Positions 23,262-31,835 of a DNA stretch of 64,000 bases are shown here, in pieces. The stretch comes from Delftia tsuruhatensis NBRC 16741 (GTDB lineage Bacteria > Pseudomonadota > Gammaproteobacteria > Burkholderiales > Burkholderiaceae_C), in assembly GCF_001571325.1 (NCBI RefSeq), contig NZ_BCTO01000043.1:1-64000 (forward strand), written 5' to 3'. Positions within the stretch are counted from its first letter, which is position 1. Every line of letters starts with the position of its first letter. Under the pieces are notes generated by a model. That model was not told where the DNA came from and did no database searches. It saw only the letters and a list, made by a program, of their open reading frames with translations. A program made the translations under genes and the position numbers.

Positions 23262-26099
23262 ATGCAAGAAACCCGATCCACCTGCCCCTACTGCGGCACA
23301 GGCTGCGGCGTCATCATCGAAAGCGATGGTGCGCGCATCACGGGCGTGCGTGGCGATCCGGCGCACCCCGCCAACCACGGCCGCCTGTGCACCAAGGGCA
23401 GCACGCTGCATCTGACGGCCTCGCCCGCCCTGGCGCGGCAGACCCGGCTGCTGCAGCCCGCCCTGCGCACCACGCGCGGGGCGGCGCCCCGGGACATCAG
23501 CTGGGATGCCGCGCTGGACCTGGCAGCCGGCAGGCTGGCCTCCATCGTGCAGGAGCACGGCCCCGACGCCGTGGGCCTCTATGTGAGCGGCCAGTTGCTG
23601 ACCGAGGACTACTACGTCTTCAACAAGCTGGCCAAGGGCCTGATCGGCACCAACAACATCGACACCAATTCGCGCCTGTGCATGAGCAGCGCCGTGGCGG
23701 GCTACAAGGCCACGCTGGGCGCCGACGCGCCGCCGGCCTGCTACGAGGACGTGGACCATGCGGACTGCCTGTTCATCGTGGGCAGCAACGCGGCATGGGC
23801 CCATCCCGTGCTCACGCGGCGCATCGAGCAGGCGCGTGCCGCGCGGCCGCAGATGAAGATCATCGTGTCCGACCCACGCCGCACCGACACGGCCGGCATG
23901 GCCGACCTCTTCCTGCCGCTGCGCCCCGGCAGCGACACCCTGCTGTTCCACGGCATGCTGCACATCATGGAGCTGGAAGGCTGGCTGGACCGGGCCTACA
24001 TCGCGCGCCACACCAGCGGCTTTGCCGACCTGCAGGCCCTGGTGCGGGAGGCCACGCCCGAGCGCGTGAGCGAGGTCTGCGGCCTGCCCAGCCACGACCT
24101 TTTCCAGGCCGCGCAGTGGTTCGCGCTGGGAGGAGATGCGCGGGACGGCGCCGCCCGTGGAGCAACGCTCAGCCTGTACTGCCAGGGCCTGAACCAGAGC
24201 AGCAACGGCACGGCCAAGAACGCCGCGCTGATTGGCCTGCACCTGGCCACGGGCCAGATCGGACGCGCAGGCGCAGGGCCGTTCTCGCTCACGGGCCAGC
24301 CCAATGCCATGGGCGGGCGCGAGGTGGGCGGGCTGGCCAATCTGCTGTCGGCGCACCGCGACCTGGCCAACCCCGCCCACCGCGCCGAAGTGGCCGCCCT
24401 GTGGGGCGTGGACGCCGTGCCGCCCCGCCCTGGCAAGACCGCCGTGGAGATGTTCGAGGCCGCCGCCGAGGGCGAGATCCGCGCGCTGTGGATAGCCTGC
24501 ACCAACCCCGCGCAAAGCATGCCCGACCAGGCCCTGGTGCGGCGCGCACTGCAGCGGGCCGAATTCGTCATCGTGCAGGAGGCCTTCGCCACCACCGCCA
24601 CCTGCGCCTACGCCGACCTGCTGCTGCCCGCCACCACCTGGGGCGAGAAGATCGGCACGGTGACCAACAGCGAAAGGCGCATCTCGCGCGTACGCCCCGC
24701 CGTGGCCGCACCGGGCGCCGCGCGCCATGACTGGCACATCGCCGTGGACTGCGCGCGGCGCATGGAAACGCGGCTGCGCCCGGGCCGGCCCAGCCTCTTC
24801 CCCTACGACACCGAGGACGCCGCCGCAGGCGCCGAAGCCATCTGGAACGAGCACCGCGAAAGCACGCGCGGGCGTGACCTGGACATCACCGGCCTGTCCT
24901 GGGATCTGCTGGACGCGCAAGGCCCCCAGCAATGGCCGCTGCCCGAAGGCGCAGCCCTGGGCCGCGCACGGCTCTACGAAGACGGCCGCTTTCCCACGCC
25001 CGATGGACGCGCCCGCTTTGCCCTGCTGCCCTGGCAGCCGCTGGCCGAGTCGCCCGATGCGAGCTACCCCTTCAGCCTGACCACGGGCCGGCTGCGCGAC
25101 CAGTGGCACGGCATGAGCCGCACGGGCCAGCTGGGACGACTGTTCGGCCAGGCTGCCGAGCCCAGTGTGCAGATGCATCCGCAGGACATGGCCGAGCGCG
25201 GCCTGCGCGCGGGCGACCTGGTGCAGATGAGCAGCCGCCGCGGTGCCCTGCTGGTGCCGGTGCAGCCCGATGCCACGCTCGCGCCCTCCCAGCTCTTCAT
25301 GGCCATGCACTGGGGCGGCGAGTACCTGGGCGGCACGGCCACGGGGGGCCTCAACGCACTGACCACGCCAGCCTTCTGCCCCGCATCCAAGCAGCCTGAA
25401 CTCAAGCACACGGCCGTCAAGCTGCAAAAGGCCGCTCTGCCCTGGACCCTGCTGGCCATGGCCTGGCTGCCCGAGGACCGCGTGCTGGCCGTGCGCGAGC
25501 AGTTGTCCGCCCTCATGCCGCACTTCGGCTTTGCCAGCTGCGTGCCTTTCGGCAATGCCGTGCCGCTGCAGGACGCCGCCCGCGCCCGCCACGGCGTGCT
25601 GCTGCGCGCCGCCGCGCATGAGGCGCCCGACGACGCCCTCATCGCGCAGATCGAGTCCCTGCTGGGCCTGGATGCCGCCGACACCCTGCGCTACAGCGAC
25701 CGCCGCCGCCAGCACAGCCGTGCGCTGCGGCTGGACCGCACCAGCCTGTCCACCACGGTCGAAGCCTTGCTGCTGGCCGGAGACACACGCGCCGGCAGCT
25801 GGCTGGGCACCCTGCTGAAGGACCAGTTGCCGGCCCAGGACTATGGGCGCCTGCTGCTCATGTCCTCGGCCTCGGCACCCCTGCCCCTGGCGCAGCGCAC
25901 GCGCCAGGTCTGCGCGTGCTTCGACGTGGACGAGGCCGCCATCGAAGGCGTGCTTGCACGCTGCGAGGGCAGCGACGATGCCCGCCTGGCCGCTTTGCAA
26001 GGCCAATTGCGCTGCGGTACCAACTGCGGCTCCTGCCTGCCTGAACTCAAGCGCCTGGTGCGCCACATCCCCCTCGCGCCCAGCCCGCAGGCGGCATGA
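23262..26099 (+). CDS. nasA: Assimilatory nitrate reductase catalytic subunit
   Basis: A 945-residue cytoplasmic molybdoenzyme that reduces nitrate to nitrite. The N-terminal 4Fe-4S site is CPYCGTGCG with a fourth Cys in GRLCTKG (about residues 8-45). Mo-bis-MGD-binding segments follow (LYVSGQLLTEDYY, TNNIDTNSRLCMSSA, and the molybdopterin dinucleotide-binding part from about 600). The C-terminal 60 residues form a BFD-like 2Fe-2S domain (CACFDVDEAA and CGTNCGSC), as in Klebsiella NasA, which accepts electrons from the FAD subunit. The longer frame upstream of 23262 is an out-of-frame shadow of the FAD gene. No nitrite reductase gene is in the window. Confidence 0.95.
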   Translation: MQETRSTCPYCGTGCGVIIESDGARITGVRGDPAHPANHGRLCTKGSTLHLTASPALARQTRLLQPALRTTRGAAPRDISWDAALDLAAGRLASIVQEHGPDAVGLYVSGQLLTEDYYVFNKLAKGLIGTNNIDTNSRLCMSSAVAGYKATLGADAPPACYEDVDHADCLFIVGSNAAWAHPVLTRRIEQARAARPQMKIIVSDPRRTDTAGMADLFLPLRPGSDTLLFHGMLHIMELEGWLDRAYIARHTSGFADLQALVREATPERVSEVCGLPSHDLFQAAQWFALGGDARDGAARGATLSLYCQGLNQSSNGTAKNAALIGLHLATGQIGRAGAGPFSLTGQPNAMGGREVGGLANLLSAHRDLANPAHRAEVAALWGVDAVPPRPGKTAVEMFEAAAEGEIRALWIACTNPAQSMPDQALVRRALQRAEFVIVQEAFATTATCAYADLLLPATTWGEKIGTVTNSERRISRVRPAVAAPGAARHDWHIAVDCARRMETRLRPGRPSLFPYDTEDAAAGAEAIWNEHRESTRGRDLDITGLSWDLLDAQGPQQWPLPEGAALGRARLYEDGRFPTPDGRARFALLPWQPLAESPDASYPFSLTTGRLRDQWHGMSRTGQLGRLFGQAAEPSVQMHPQDMAERGLRAGDLVQMSSRRGALLVPVQPDATLAPSQLFMAMHWGGEYLGGTATGGLNALTTPAFCPASKQPELKHTAVKLQKAALPWTLLAMAWLPEDRVLAVREQLSALMPHFGFASCVPFGNAVPLQDAARARHGVLLRAAAHEAPDDALIAQIESLLGLDAADTLRYSDRRRQHSRALRLDRTSLSTTVEALLLAGDTRAGSWLGTLLKDQLPAQDYGRLLLMSSASAPLPLAQRTRQVCACFDVDEAAIEGVLARCEGSDDARLAALQGQLRCGTNCGSCLPELKRLVRHIPLAPSPQAA

Positions 26100-26161
26100 A
26101 AGAGGCCATGGAACGACAGGTTTGCATATATAGCGAAAAGTAATGAAACCTGCGGGAAAAT

Positions 26162-27112
26162 ATGCGCCCACAGGATTCCACCCACGATCACCACGCCATG
26201 GGCATCAGCCAATACATCAAGGAAATAGGCCGCGGCGCACGCGGAGCCAAGGCGCTGGAGCGCGCGCAGGCCGCCGACCTGTTCGGCCAGGTGCTGGACG
26301 GGGGCGTCAGCGACCTGGAGATCGGCGCCTTCTGCATCGCCATGCGCATCAAGGGCGAGACGGTCGAGGAGATGAGCGGCTTCCTGGATGCCGTGCATGC
26401 GCGCGCCGCGCGCTTTCCCGCCTCGGCCCATGGCCGCCCCGTGATCGTGCTGCCCAGCTACAACGGCGCGCGCCGCCTGCCCGTGCTCACGCCCCTGCTG
26501 GCCCTGCTGCTGGCGCGCGAAGGCCTGCCCGTGCTGCTGCACGGCATGCGCACCGAGGCGCGGCGCATCCTGGCCAGCGATGTGCTGCAGGCGCTGGGCA
26601 TTGCGCCGCTGCAGGCACCCCAGGCACTCGATGGCGGCCAGGTGGCCCATCTGCATACCGAACACCTGCATCCGGCGCTGGCCCGGCTGCTGTCCGTGCG
26701 CGAGGTCATCGGCCTGCGCAATCCGGGCCACAGCGTGGTCAAGCTGCTGGCGCCCTGCGACGGCCCGTCCTTGCTGGTGACGGCCTACACCCATCCCGAG
26801 TACCTGCCCATGCTGCACGGCACCTTCGGGACGCTGGGCATGAATGTGCTGCTCTCGCGCGGGCTGGAAGGCGAGGTCGCGGCCGACCCGCGCCGGCTGC
26901 CGCGCTACGACGGATTCGTCGCAGGCGCCCACCAGCTGCTGGCCGAGCAGCAAAGCGGCACGGCCTCCGAAATCCCGGGCCTGCCCGCCGAGATCGACGT
27001 GGACACCACGGCGCGCTACACCGAGGACGTGCTTGCGGGCCGCCTGCCCGTGCCGCCGGCGCTCACGCGCCAGGTGGAACACATCGTCCACCTTGCCGAT
27101 CAGATTCGCTGA
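26162..27112 (+). CDS. ybiB: YbiB-family protein (anthranilate phosphoribosyltransferase-like, DNA-binding)
   Basis: A 316-residue protein with the two-domain TrpD fold: helical N-terminus (YIKEIGRGARGAKALERAQAADLF) and a larger alpha/beta part with LPSYNGARRLPVLTPLLALLL and RNPGHSVVKLLAPCDGPSLLVTAYTHPEY. The catalytic phosphoribosyl-binding glycine motif of TrpD is not preserved, and the E. coli homologue YbiB is known to bind nucleic acid rather than make tryptophan. Its place between nasA and cobA is common in Burkholderiales, which hints at a link to nitrate assimilation. The start has only a weak GGGA site; an ATG 36 bases later is an alternative. Confidence 0.82.
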   Translation: MRPQDSTHDHHAMGISQYIKEIGRGARGAKALERAQAADLFGQVLDGGVSDLEIGAFCIAMRIKGETVEEMSGFLDAVHARAARFPASAHGRPVIVLPSYNGARRLPVLTPLLALLLAREGLPVLLHGMRTEARRILASDVLQALGIAPLQAPQALDGGQVAHLHTEHLHPALARLLSVREVIGLRNPGHSVVKLLAPCDGPSLLVTAYTHPEYLPMLHGTFGTLGMNVLLSRGLEGEVAADPRRLPRYDGFVAGAHQLLAEQQSGTASEIPGLPAEIDVDTTARYTEDVLAGRLPVPPALTRQVEHIVHLADQIR

Positions 27113-27138
27113 ACACCCCAGAAAAACGGAGCCCCGCC

Positions 27139-27951
27139 ATGACGACCCCGTCCCACACCCCCGCAAACACCGCCCGGCGCGGCAGCTGCACCCTAGTCGG
27201 CGCCGGCCCCGGCGACCCGGAGCTGCTGACCATCAAGGCCCTCAAGGCCATACAGACGGCCACCGTGCTGCTGGTCGATGACCTGGTCAGCGATGCCATC
27301 GTGGCCCATGCCTCGCCCACGGCGCGCATCGTCTACGTGGGCAAGCGCGGCGGCTGCAAGAGCACGCCCCAGGCCTTCATCGAAAAGCTCATGCTGTCCG
27401 CCGTGCAGGATGGCGAGACGGTGGTGCGCCTCAAGGGCGGCGACCCCTTCATCTTCGGGCGCGGCGGCGAAGAGGTGGAGCATCTGCGCGAGGCCGGCAT
27501 CGAGGTCCAGGTCGTCAACGGCATCACGGCCGGCCTGGCCGGGCTCACCAGCCTGGGCGCGCCGCTCACGCACCGCGACCGGGCGCACGGCGTGGTCTTC
27601 ATCACCGGCCACGCCAAGCCCGGCGACAGCGGCACGGACTGGCGCCAGCTGGCCGCCACCGCGCGCGATGCCCGGCTCACCCTGGTGATCTACATGGGCG
27701 TGAGCAGCGTGGAACACATCCGCGCCGAGCTGCTGCACGGCCTGCCCGCCGCCACGCCCGTGGCCGTGATCCAGCACGCCAGCCTGCCGCAGCAGCGCCA
27801 TGCACTGGCCACGCTGGACACGCTCGTGCAATGCATTGCCGACACCGGCCTGGGCAGCCCCAGCGTCATCGTCGTTGGAGATGTGGTCCATGGCATTCGG
27901 GCAATGGCCGAACCCCAGGAGCAGCCCAACCCTGCGGTTGCTGCCGCCTGA
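27139..27951 (+). CDS. cobA: Uroporphyrinogen-III C-methyltransferase (SUMT)
   Basis: A 270-residue enzyme that methylates uroporphyrinogen III at C2 and C7 to precorrin-2, the precursor of siroheme. Motifs include VGAGPGDPELLTIKALKAI (residues 20-38), VRLKGGDPFIFGRGGEEVE (about 95-113) and VVNGITAGLAG, then SLGAPLTHRD. It lacks the CysG oxidase/ferrochelatase domain. In the nas operon it would supply siroheme for nitrite reductase, whose gene must lie elsewhere. It starts 26 bp after ybiB, and no strong terminator is obvious after its stop. Confidence 0.93.
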   Translation: MTTPSHTPANTARRGSCTLVGAGPGDPELLTIKALKAIQTATVLLVDDLVSDAIVAHASPTARIVYVGKRGGCKSTPQAFIEKLMLSAVQDGETVVRLKGGDPFIFGRGGEEVEHLREAGIEVQVVNGITAGLAGLTSLGAPLTHRDRAHGVVFITGHAKPGDSGTDWRQLAATARDARLTLVIYMGVSSVEHIRAELLHGLPAATPVAVIQHASLPQQRHALATLDTLVQCIADTGLGSPSVIVVGDVVHGIRAMAEPQEQPNPAVAAA

Positions 27952-27975
27952 GTGCCGAGCTGCAACAAAGAAAAA

Positions 27976-27989
27976 ATCTATCGATAGAT
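27976..27989. promoter_or_regulatory. 14-bp perfect palindrome upstream of the hybrid kinase gene
   Basis: ATCTATCGATAGAT is a perfect palindrome in an AT-rich stretch 112 bp upstream of the kinase start. It looks like an operator; I cannot name the regulator. Confidence 0.45.
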
Positions 27990-28028
27990 AAAATCATTAG
28001 TTTTCATTAAAAATCTCCTGTTGGTTGC

Positions 28029-28054
28029 CGAAAACAGCGTCTAGACCGTTTTCG
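28029..28054. promoter_or_regulatory. 7-bp inverted repeat upstream of the hybrid kinase gene
   Basis: CGAAAAC (28029-28035) and GTTTTCG (28048-28054) flank a 12-nt spacer containing TCTAGA. With the palindrome at 27976 it suggests a regulated promoter between cobA and the kinase. Confidence 0.4.
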
Positions 28055-28101
28055 CAGGCCGTCAGCTGCGCCGGACGGCGGCAGCGCCACCGGGGGATTC
28101 A

Positions 28102-31100
28102 ATGAAAACATCAAGCCGTACTCTCACTTCCACAGCGACGCAGGCATGGTGGCCGGCATGCCGACACCTGGCGGCCCAACTGCTGGCCGGCTGCGCACTT
28201 GGCATGGCCATGCCCATGCCCGGCCTGGCCAGCGGCGCCGACATGGTGCTGGCCACGCGCGTCACGGCAGGCGCCAAGCCCTGGCTCACGCCTGCGCACC
28301 GCCAATGGCTGCAGGCGCGCGGGCCGCTGACGCTGGGCATTTCCACGCCGGACCATCCGCCGCTGGGCATGATCGATGGCGATCGCTTCCAGGGCATCAC
28401 GGCCGACCACCTGGGCCTGCTTTTTCCCACGCCCGTGCGCTTCAAGTCCTATGGATCGCGTGCGGCCGTGCTCGATGCGCTGCGCCGCGGCGAGATCGAC
28501 CTGGCCTGCGGCGGCACCGAGCTGGAAGCCGAGCGCGCCGACCTGGCCCTGAGCGTGCCCTACCTGCCCAGCCAGCCCGTGCTGGTCTCCCCGTCGAATG
28601 CTCCCTTCGACGCCCGGCGCCGGGGTGCGCGGCTGGCCATGACGCCCGACCAGCTGCTGCGCTCCCAGGTGGCTGCCGCCTATCCCCTCAGCGAGCTGCT
28701 GACCTATGAAACACCCCGCCGCGCGCTGGAGGCGCTGAGCCTGGGCGAGATCGACGGCTTCGTCGGCGACACGGTCACGGTGCACTACCTGATCCAGGCC
28801 AACTACCTGCTCAACCTGCGCGTGCAGGGCTTTGCGCCCATAGAAAGCCGTGGCTTCGGCATGCTGGTGAGGCATGGCGATGCACAGCTGAAGGCCTACC
28901 TGGACCAGGCCCTGCCCAGCATCACCGTGCAGCACGGCGACGACATCCTGCGCAGCTGGAGTGGAAGCCGCCGCCCGCTGCTGGGCGGCGACCGCGTGGC
29001 GCTGACGCCCTCGGAAAAGCAGTGGCTGGATGCCCATCCGCGCATTCCCGTGGTCCTCAACGGCTCGCTGGGTCCGCTGGGACAGCTCGATGCCGACCGC
29101 CAGGCCCAGGGCATCGGCCCCGACTACCTGGACCTGATCAGCCGCCGCGCCGGCCTGCAGTTCGAGTACATCGCCGCGCGCAACTATTCCGAACTCGAAA
29201 CCGTGCTGGGCTCCGGCAAGGCCCTGCTCACCCCGGCGTACACCTCGCCGCCCACGGCCTCGCCCGATATCAGGCTGCTGCCGCCCTATCTGCGCAGCAC
29301 GGTCGTGGTGATGGCCCGGCCCGAGGCCAACGCAGGCACCCCGCGCGACAAGCCCATACACCACCTCCAGCGACTGGAGGGCAAGCGCGTGGCCATGGTG
29401 GCGGGCTTCTTTCTCGAAAGCACGGTGCGCAGGGAACATCCGAGCATACGGCTGCAGCTGTATGCCGACCTGACCCAGGCCCTGGCCAGCGTGGCGGCCA
29501 ATGACAGCGATGCCTTCGTGGGCAACGACTACGCGGCGCGCTATGCCAACGCCCAGCAATTGGGCAGCCGGCTGCAGCTCACCGGCATCCTGGACGACTA
29601 CACCCGCCCCATCAGCCTGGCCGTGCACGCCGCCGAACCTGAACTGCTGGGCATCCTGGAAAAGGCCCAGCTGTCCATCGCACCCGAAGAGGTGGCCGAA
29701 ATCGTCCACCACTGGGCGCCGCACCATAACGGCAACGGCGCGAGCTTCTGGCGCGAGCACCGCCAGCGCCTGCTGCTGCTGGCCGGGGCGCTGGCCCTGG
29801 TCACGGTCATCTCCCTGGTCTGGGGCTTTTACCTGAGCCGCCAGATGCGCAGGACACGCCGGGCCGAGCGGCGCGCCGAGGCCGCCAACCAGGCCAAGAG
29901 CCTGTTTCTGTCCACCACCAGCCACGAGATACGCACGCCGCTGAGCGCCGTCATCGGCCTGCTGGAACTGGCGCAGGACCGGGAAAAGCTCGGCCTGCCC
30001 CACCGCGATATGCTGGCCTCCGCCCACAAGGCCGCCCAGGGCATGCTGCTGTTGCTGGGCAATGTGCTGGATCTGCACCGCATCGAGTCGGGCCATATCG
30101 ACTCCACGCTCCAGCCCGTGGCACTGCGCCCGCTGATCGAAGACATGGCCCCGCTGCTGCAAGGACTGGCCCACGGCAAGCGGCTGTCGCTGCGCACCGA
30201 AGTGGGCAGCGGCGTGGACCACAGCGTGACGGCCGACCCGCTTCACCTCAAGCAGGTGCTGTTCAACCTGCTCAGCAATGCCATCAAGTTCACCGAGCGC
30301 GGCAGCGTCACCCTGCGCGCGCATGGCGCCAGCCGGCATGACCGCCTGCTGCTGCAGATGGAGGTCGAGGACACGGGCATCGGCATTGCGCCGCAGGACC
30401 AGGCCCGGCTGTTCCAGCCTTTCTCGCAGGTGGAAGGCGCCCACCAGGACAGGGCCTTTGGCAGCGGCCTGGGCCTGAGCATCACGCGGCGCCTGCTGGA
30501 GCACATGGGGGGAACCATCACGGTGGACAGCGCACCGGGCCGAGGCTCGCGCTTCACGGTCAGGCTGAGCCTGCCACTGGTGGAGCCGGACCATCGCATG
30601 CAGGCCGACGTCACGCCCGCGTCAGAGGGAATATTGCCCCTGGTGCTGCCCGCCTCGGTGGCGCTGCAAGGAAAGCCCCAGGCCAGTGCCGAGCCCCTGC
30701 CCGCATCACAGCCCGGGTCCGACCTCAGAATCCTGGCCGTGGAAGACTATCTGTTCAACCGCGAGCTGCTCAAGAGCCAGCTGGCCGCGCTGGGCCACGG
30801 CATCTGCCTGGCCGGCGATGGACAGGAAGCCTGGGCACGCTGCCTGGTCGAGTCCTTCGATCTCATCATCACCGATGGACGCATGCCGCTCATGGACGGC
30901 TTCGAGTTCATCCGGCGCCTGCGCCAGCGCGAGGCCGAAAACCAGCTGCGCCGCTGCCGCGTGATCGCGCTGACCGCCAGCCCCGAAGCCTCCGAAGCGC
31001 TGCGCTACCTGCAGGCCGGCGCCGACGAGGTGCTGTCCAAGCCGGCTGCCATGGAAGACCTCAGGCGCGTCATCGAACAGGTGCGGAACGAGCTGCAGGG

Positions 31101-31161
31101 CGGCACGCCCGGCACCTGGCATCCGCCGCCCGCCGCGCCCTCCACGCTCAGCCCGGCCTGA
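28102..31161 (+). CDS. BvgS-like hybrid sensor histidine kinase with two periplasmic Venus-flytrap domains
   Basis: A 1019-residue transmembrane sensor. A signal/TM segment (about 20-42) is followed by two SBP_bac_3-type domains (about 70-285 and 305-545), one helix (about 553-575: LLLLAGALALVTVISLVWGFYL), a His-kinase dimerisation site (STTSHEIRTPLSAVIGLLEL, about 610-630), an ATPase domain (NAIKFTERG, DTGIGI, GSGLGLSI), and a receiver domain (about 880-995) with phosphoacceptor D in IITDGRMPLMDG. There is no PAS before the kinase and no visible C-terminal HPt domain, unlike BvgS. No response regulator is encoded nearby, so the phosphotransfer partner is unlinked. The ligand is unknown. Confidence 0.88.
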   Translation: MKTSSRTLTSTATQAWWPACRHLAAQLLAGCALGMAMPMPGLASGADMVLATRVTAGAKPWLTPAHRQWLQARGPLTLGISTPDHPPLGMIDGDRFQGITADHLGLLFPTPVRFKSYGSRAAVLDALRRGEIDLACGGTELEAERADLALSVPYLPSQPVLVSPSNAPFDARRRGARLAMTPDQLLRSQVAAAYPLSELLTYETPRRALEALSLGEIDGFVGDTVTVHYLIQANYLLNLRVQGFAPIESRGFGMLVRHGDAQLKAYLDQALPSITVQHGDDILRSWSGSRRPLLGGDRVALTPSEKQWLDAHPRIPVVLNGSLGPLGQLDADRQAQGIGPDYLDLISRRAGLQFEYIAARNYSELETVLGSGKALLTPAYTSPPTASPDIRLLPPYLRSTVVVMARPEANAGTPRDKPIHHLQRLEGKRVAMVAGFFLESTVRREHPSIRLQLYADLTQALASVAANDSDAFVGNDYAARYANAQQLGSRLQLTGILDDYTRPISLAVHAAEPELLGILEKAQLSIAPEEVAEIVHHWAPHHNGNGASFWREHRQRLLLLAGALALVTVISLVWGFYLSRQMRRTRRAERRAEAANQAKSLFLSTTSHEIRTPLSAVIGLLELAQDREKLGLPHRDMLASAHKAAQGMLLLLGNVLDLHRIESGHIDSTLQPVALRPLIEDMAPLLQGLAHGKRLSLRTEVGSGVDHSVTADPLHLKQVLFNLLSNAIKFTERGSVTLRAHGASRHDRLLLQMEVEDTGIGIAPQDQARLFQPFSQVEGAHQDRAFGSGLGLSITRRLLEHMGGTITVDSAPGRGSRFTVRLSLPLVEPDHRMQADVTPASEGILPLVLPASVALQGKPQASAEPLPASQPGSDLRILAVEDYLFNRELLKSQLAALGHGICLAGDGQEAWARCLVESFDLIITDGRMPLMDGFEFIRRLRQREAENQLRRCRVIALTASPEASEALRYLQAGADEVLSKPAAMEDLRRVIEQVRNELQGGTPGTWHPPPAAPSTLSPA

Positions 31162-31651
31162 CCGTGCTGCTGGCCGTCACGCGGCTTTGCTCGAAGCGCT
31201 GGGCCAGCTCGCGGCGCAGGTCCTTGCGGATCAGCGCAGCCTGCCAGCGGCGCCTTTCCTCGTCGTTGGACGGCACCAGCGTCGGCACGGCGGCCGGCTG
31301 CTTGTTCTCGTCCACGGCCACCATGGTGAAAAAGCAGCTGTTCACATGGCGCACCACCTGGGTGCGGATGTCCTCGGCCACCACCTTGATGCCGATCTCC
31401 ATCGACGACTTGCCCGTGTGGTTGACGCTGGCCAGGAAGGTCACCAGCTCGCCCACGTGGATGGGCTGCAGGAACATCACCTGGTCCACGCTCAGCGTGA
31501 CCACATAGCGGCCCGCGTAGCGGCTGGCGCAGGCATAGGCCACCTGGTCGAGCTGCTTGAGAACGGCGCCGCCATGGACGTTGCCCGAAAAGTTCGCCAT
31601 GTCGGGCGACATGAGCACAGTCATGCTCAGCTGGTGCGATGGGAAATTCAT
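31148..31651 (-). CDS. Hotdog-fold acyl-CoA thioesterase (YciA-like)
   Basis: A 167-residue cytosolic acyl-CoA thioester hydrolase. The hotdog helix is marked by GNVHGGAVLKQLDQVAYACASRY (about residues 23-45), and the strand with VTLSVDQVMFLQPIHVGELV and the NHTGKSSMEIGIKV segment match YciA/acyl-CoA thioesterases. The C-terminal tail is charged and variable. Its 3' end overlaps the 3' end of the convergent kinase gene by 14 bp (31148-31161), so there is no room for a dedicated terminator between them. Confidence 0.9.
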   Translation of the reverse strand: MNFPSHQLSMTVLMSPDMANFSGNVHGGAVLKQLDQVAYACASRYAGRYVVTLSVDQVMFLQPIHVGELVTFLASVNHTGKSSMEIGIKVVAEDIRTQVVRHVNSCFFTMVAVDENKQPAAVPTLVPSNDEERRRWQAALIRKDLRRELAQRFEQSRVTASSTVRPG

Positions 31652-31666
31652 CGCTGGATTTTAGGT

Positions 31667-31735
31667 CCCCCTGAGTCGCTGCGCGCCTTCCCCCAGAGGG
31701 GGACGACACCCTCGGTGCGGGGCGGCCCTTCCTCG
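31667..31735. repeat. Comamonadaceae-type intergenic GC-rich repeat element
   Basis: The segment CCCCTGAGTCGCTGCGCG, then a TCCCCC-AGA-GGGGGA hairpin, then GACGACACCCTCGGTGCGGGGCGGCCC, resembles a short dispersed intergenic element I recognise from Delftia/Acidovorax/Comamonas genomes. It lies between divergent genes and carries no ORF. Only one copy is in the window, so repetition itself cannot be shown here. Confidence 0.5.
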
Positions 31736-31835
31736 GTGTCCCTGGCTTCAGGACACGCCAGTTTCACAGGGCACGCGAAGGGCTGGCTCAAGTGCGCGAG
31801 AATGGGCGCCCTTTTGCCCCCCGAGTGACTTTTTT

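Noticed and set aside
23175-26171. 998-codon minus-strand frame opposite nasA
   Set aside because: Low-complexity Gly/Gln/His antisense product; nasA on the plus strand has cofactor motifs along its whole length.
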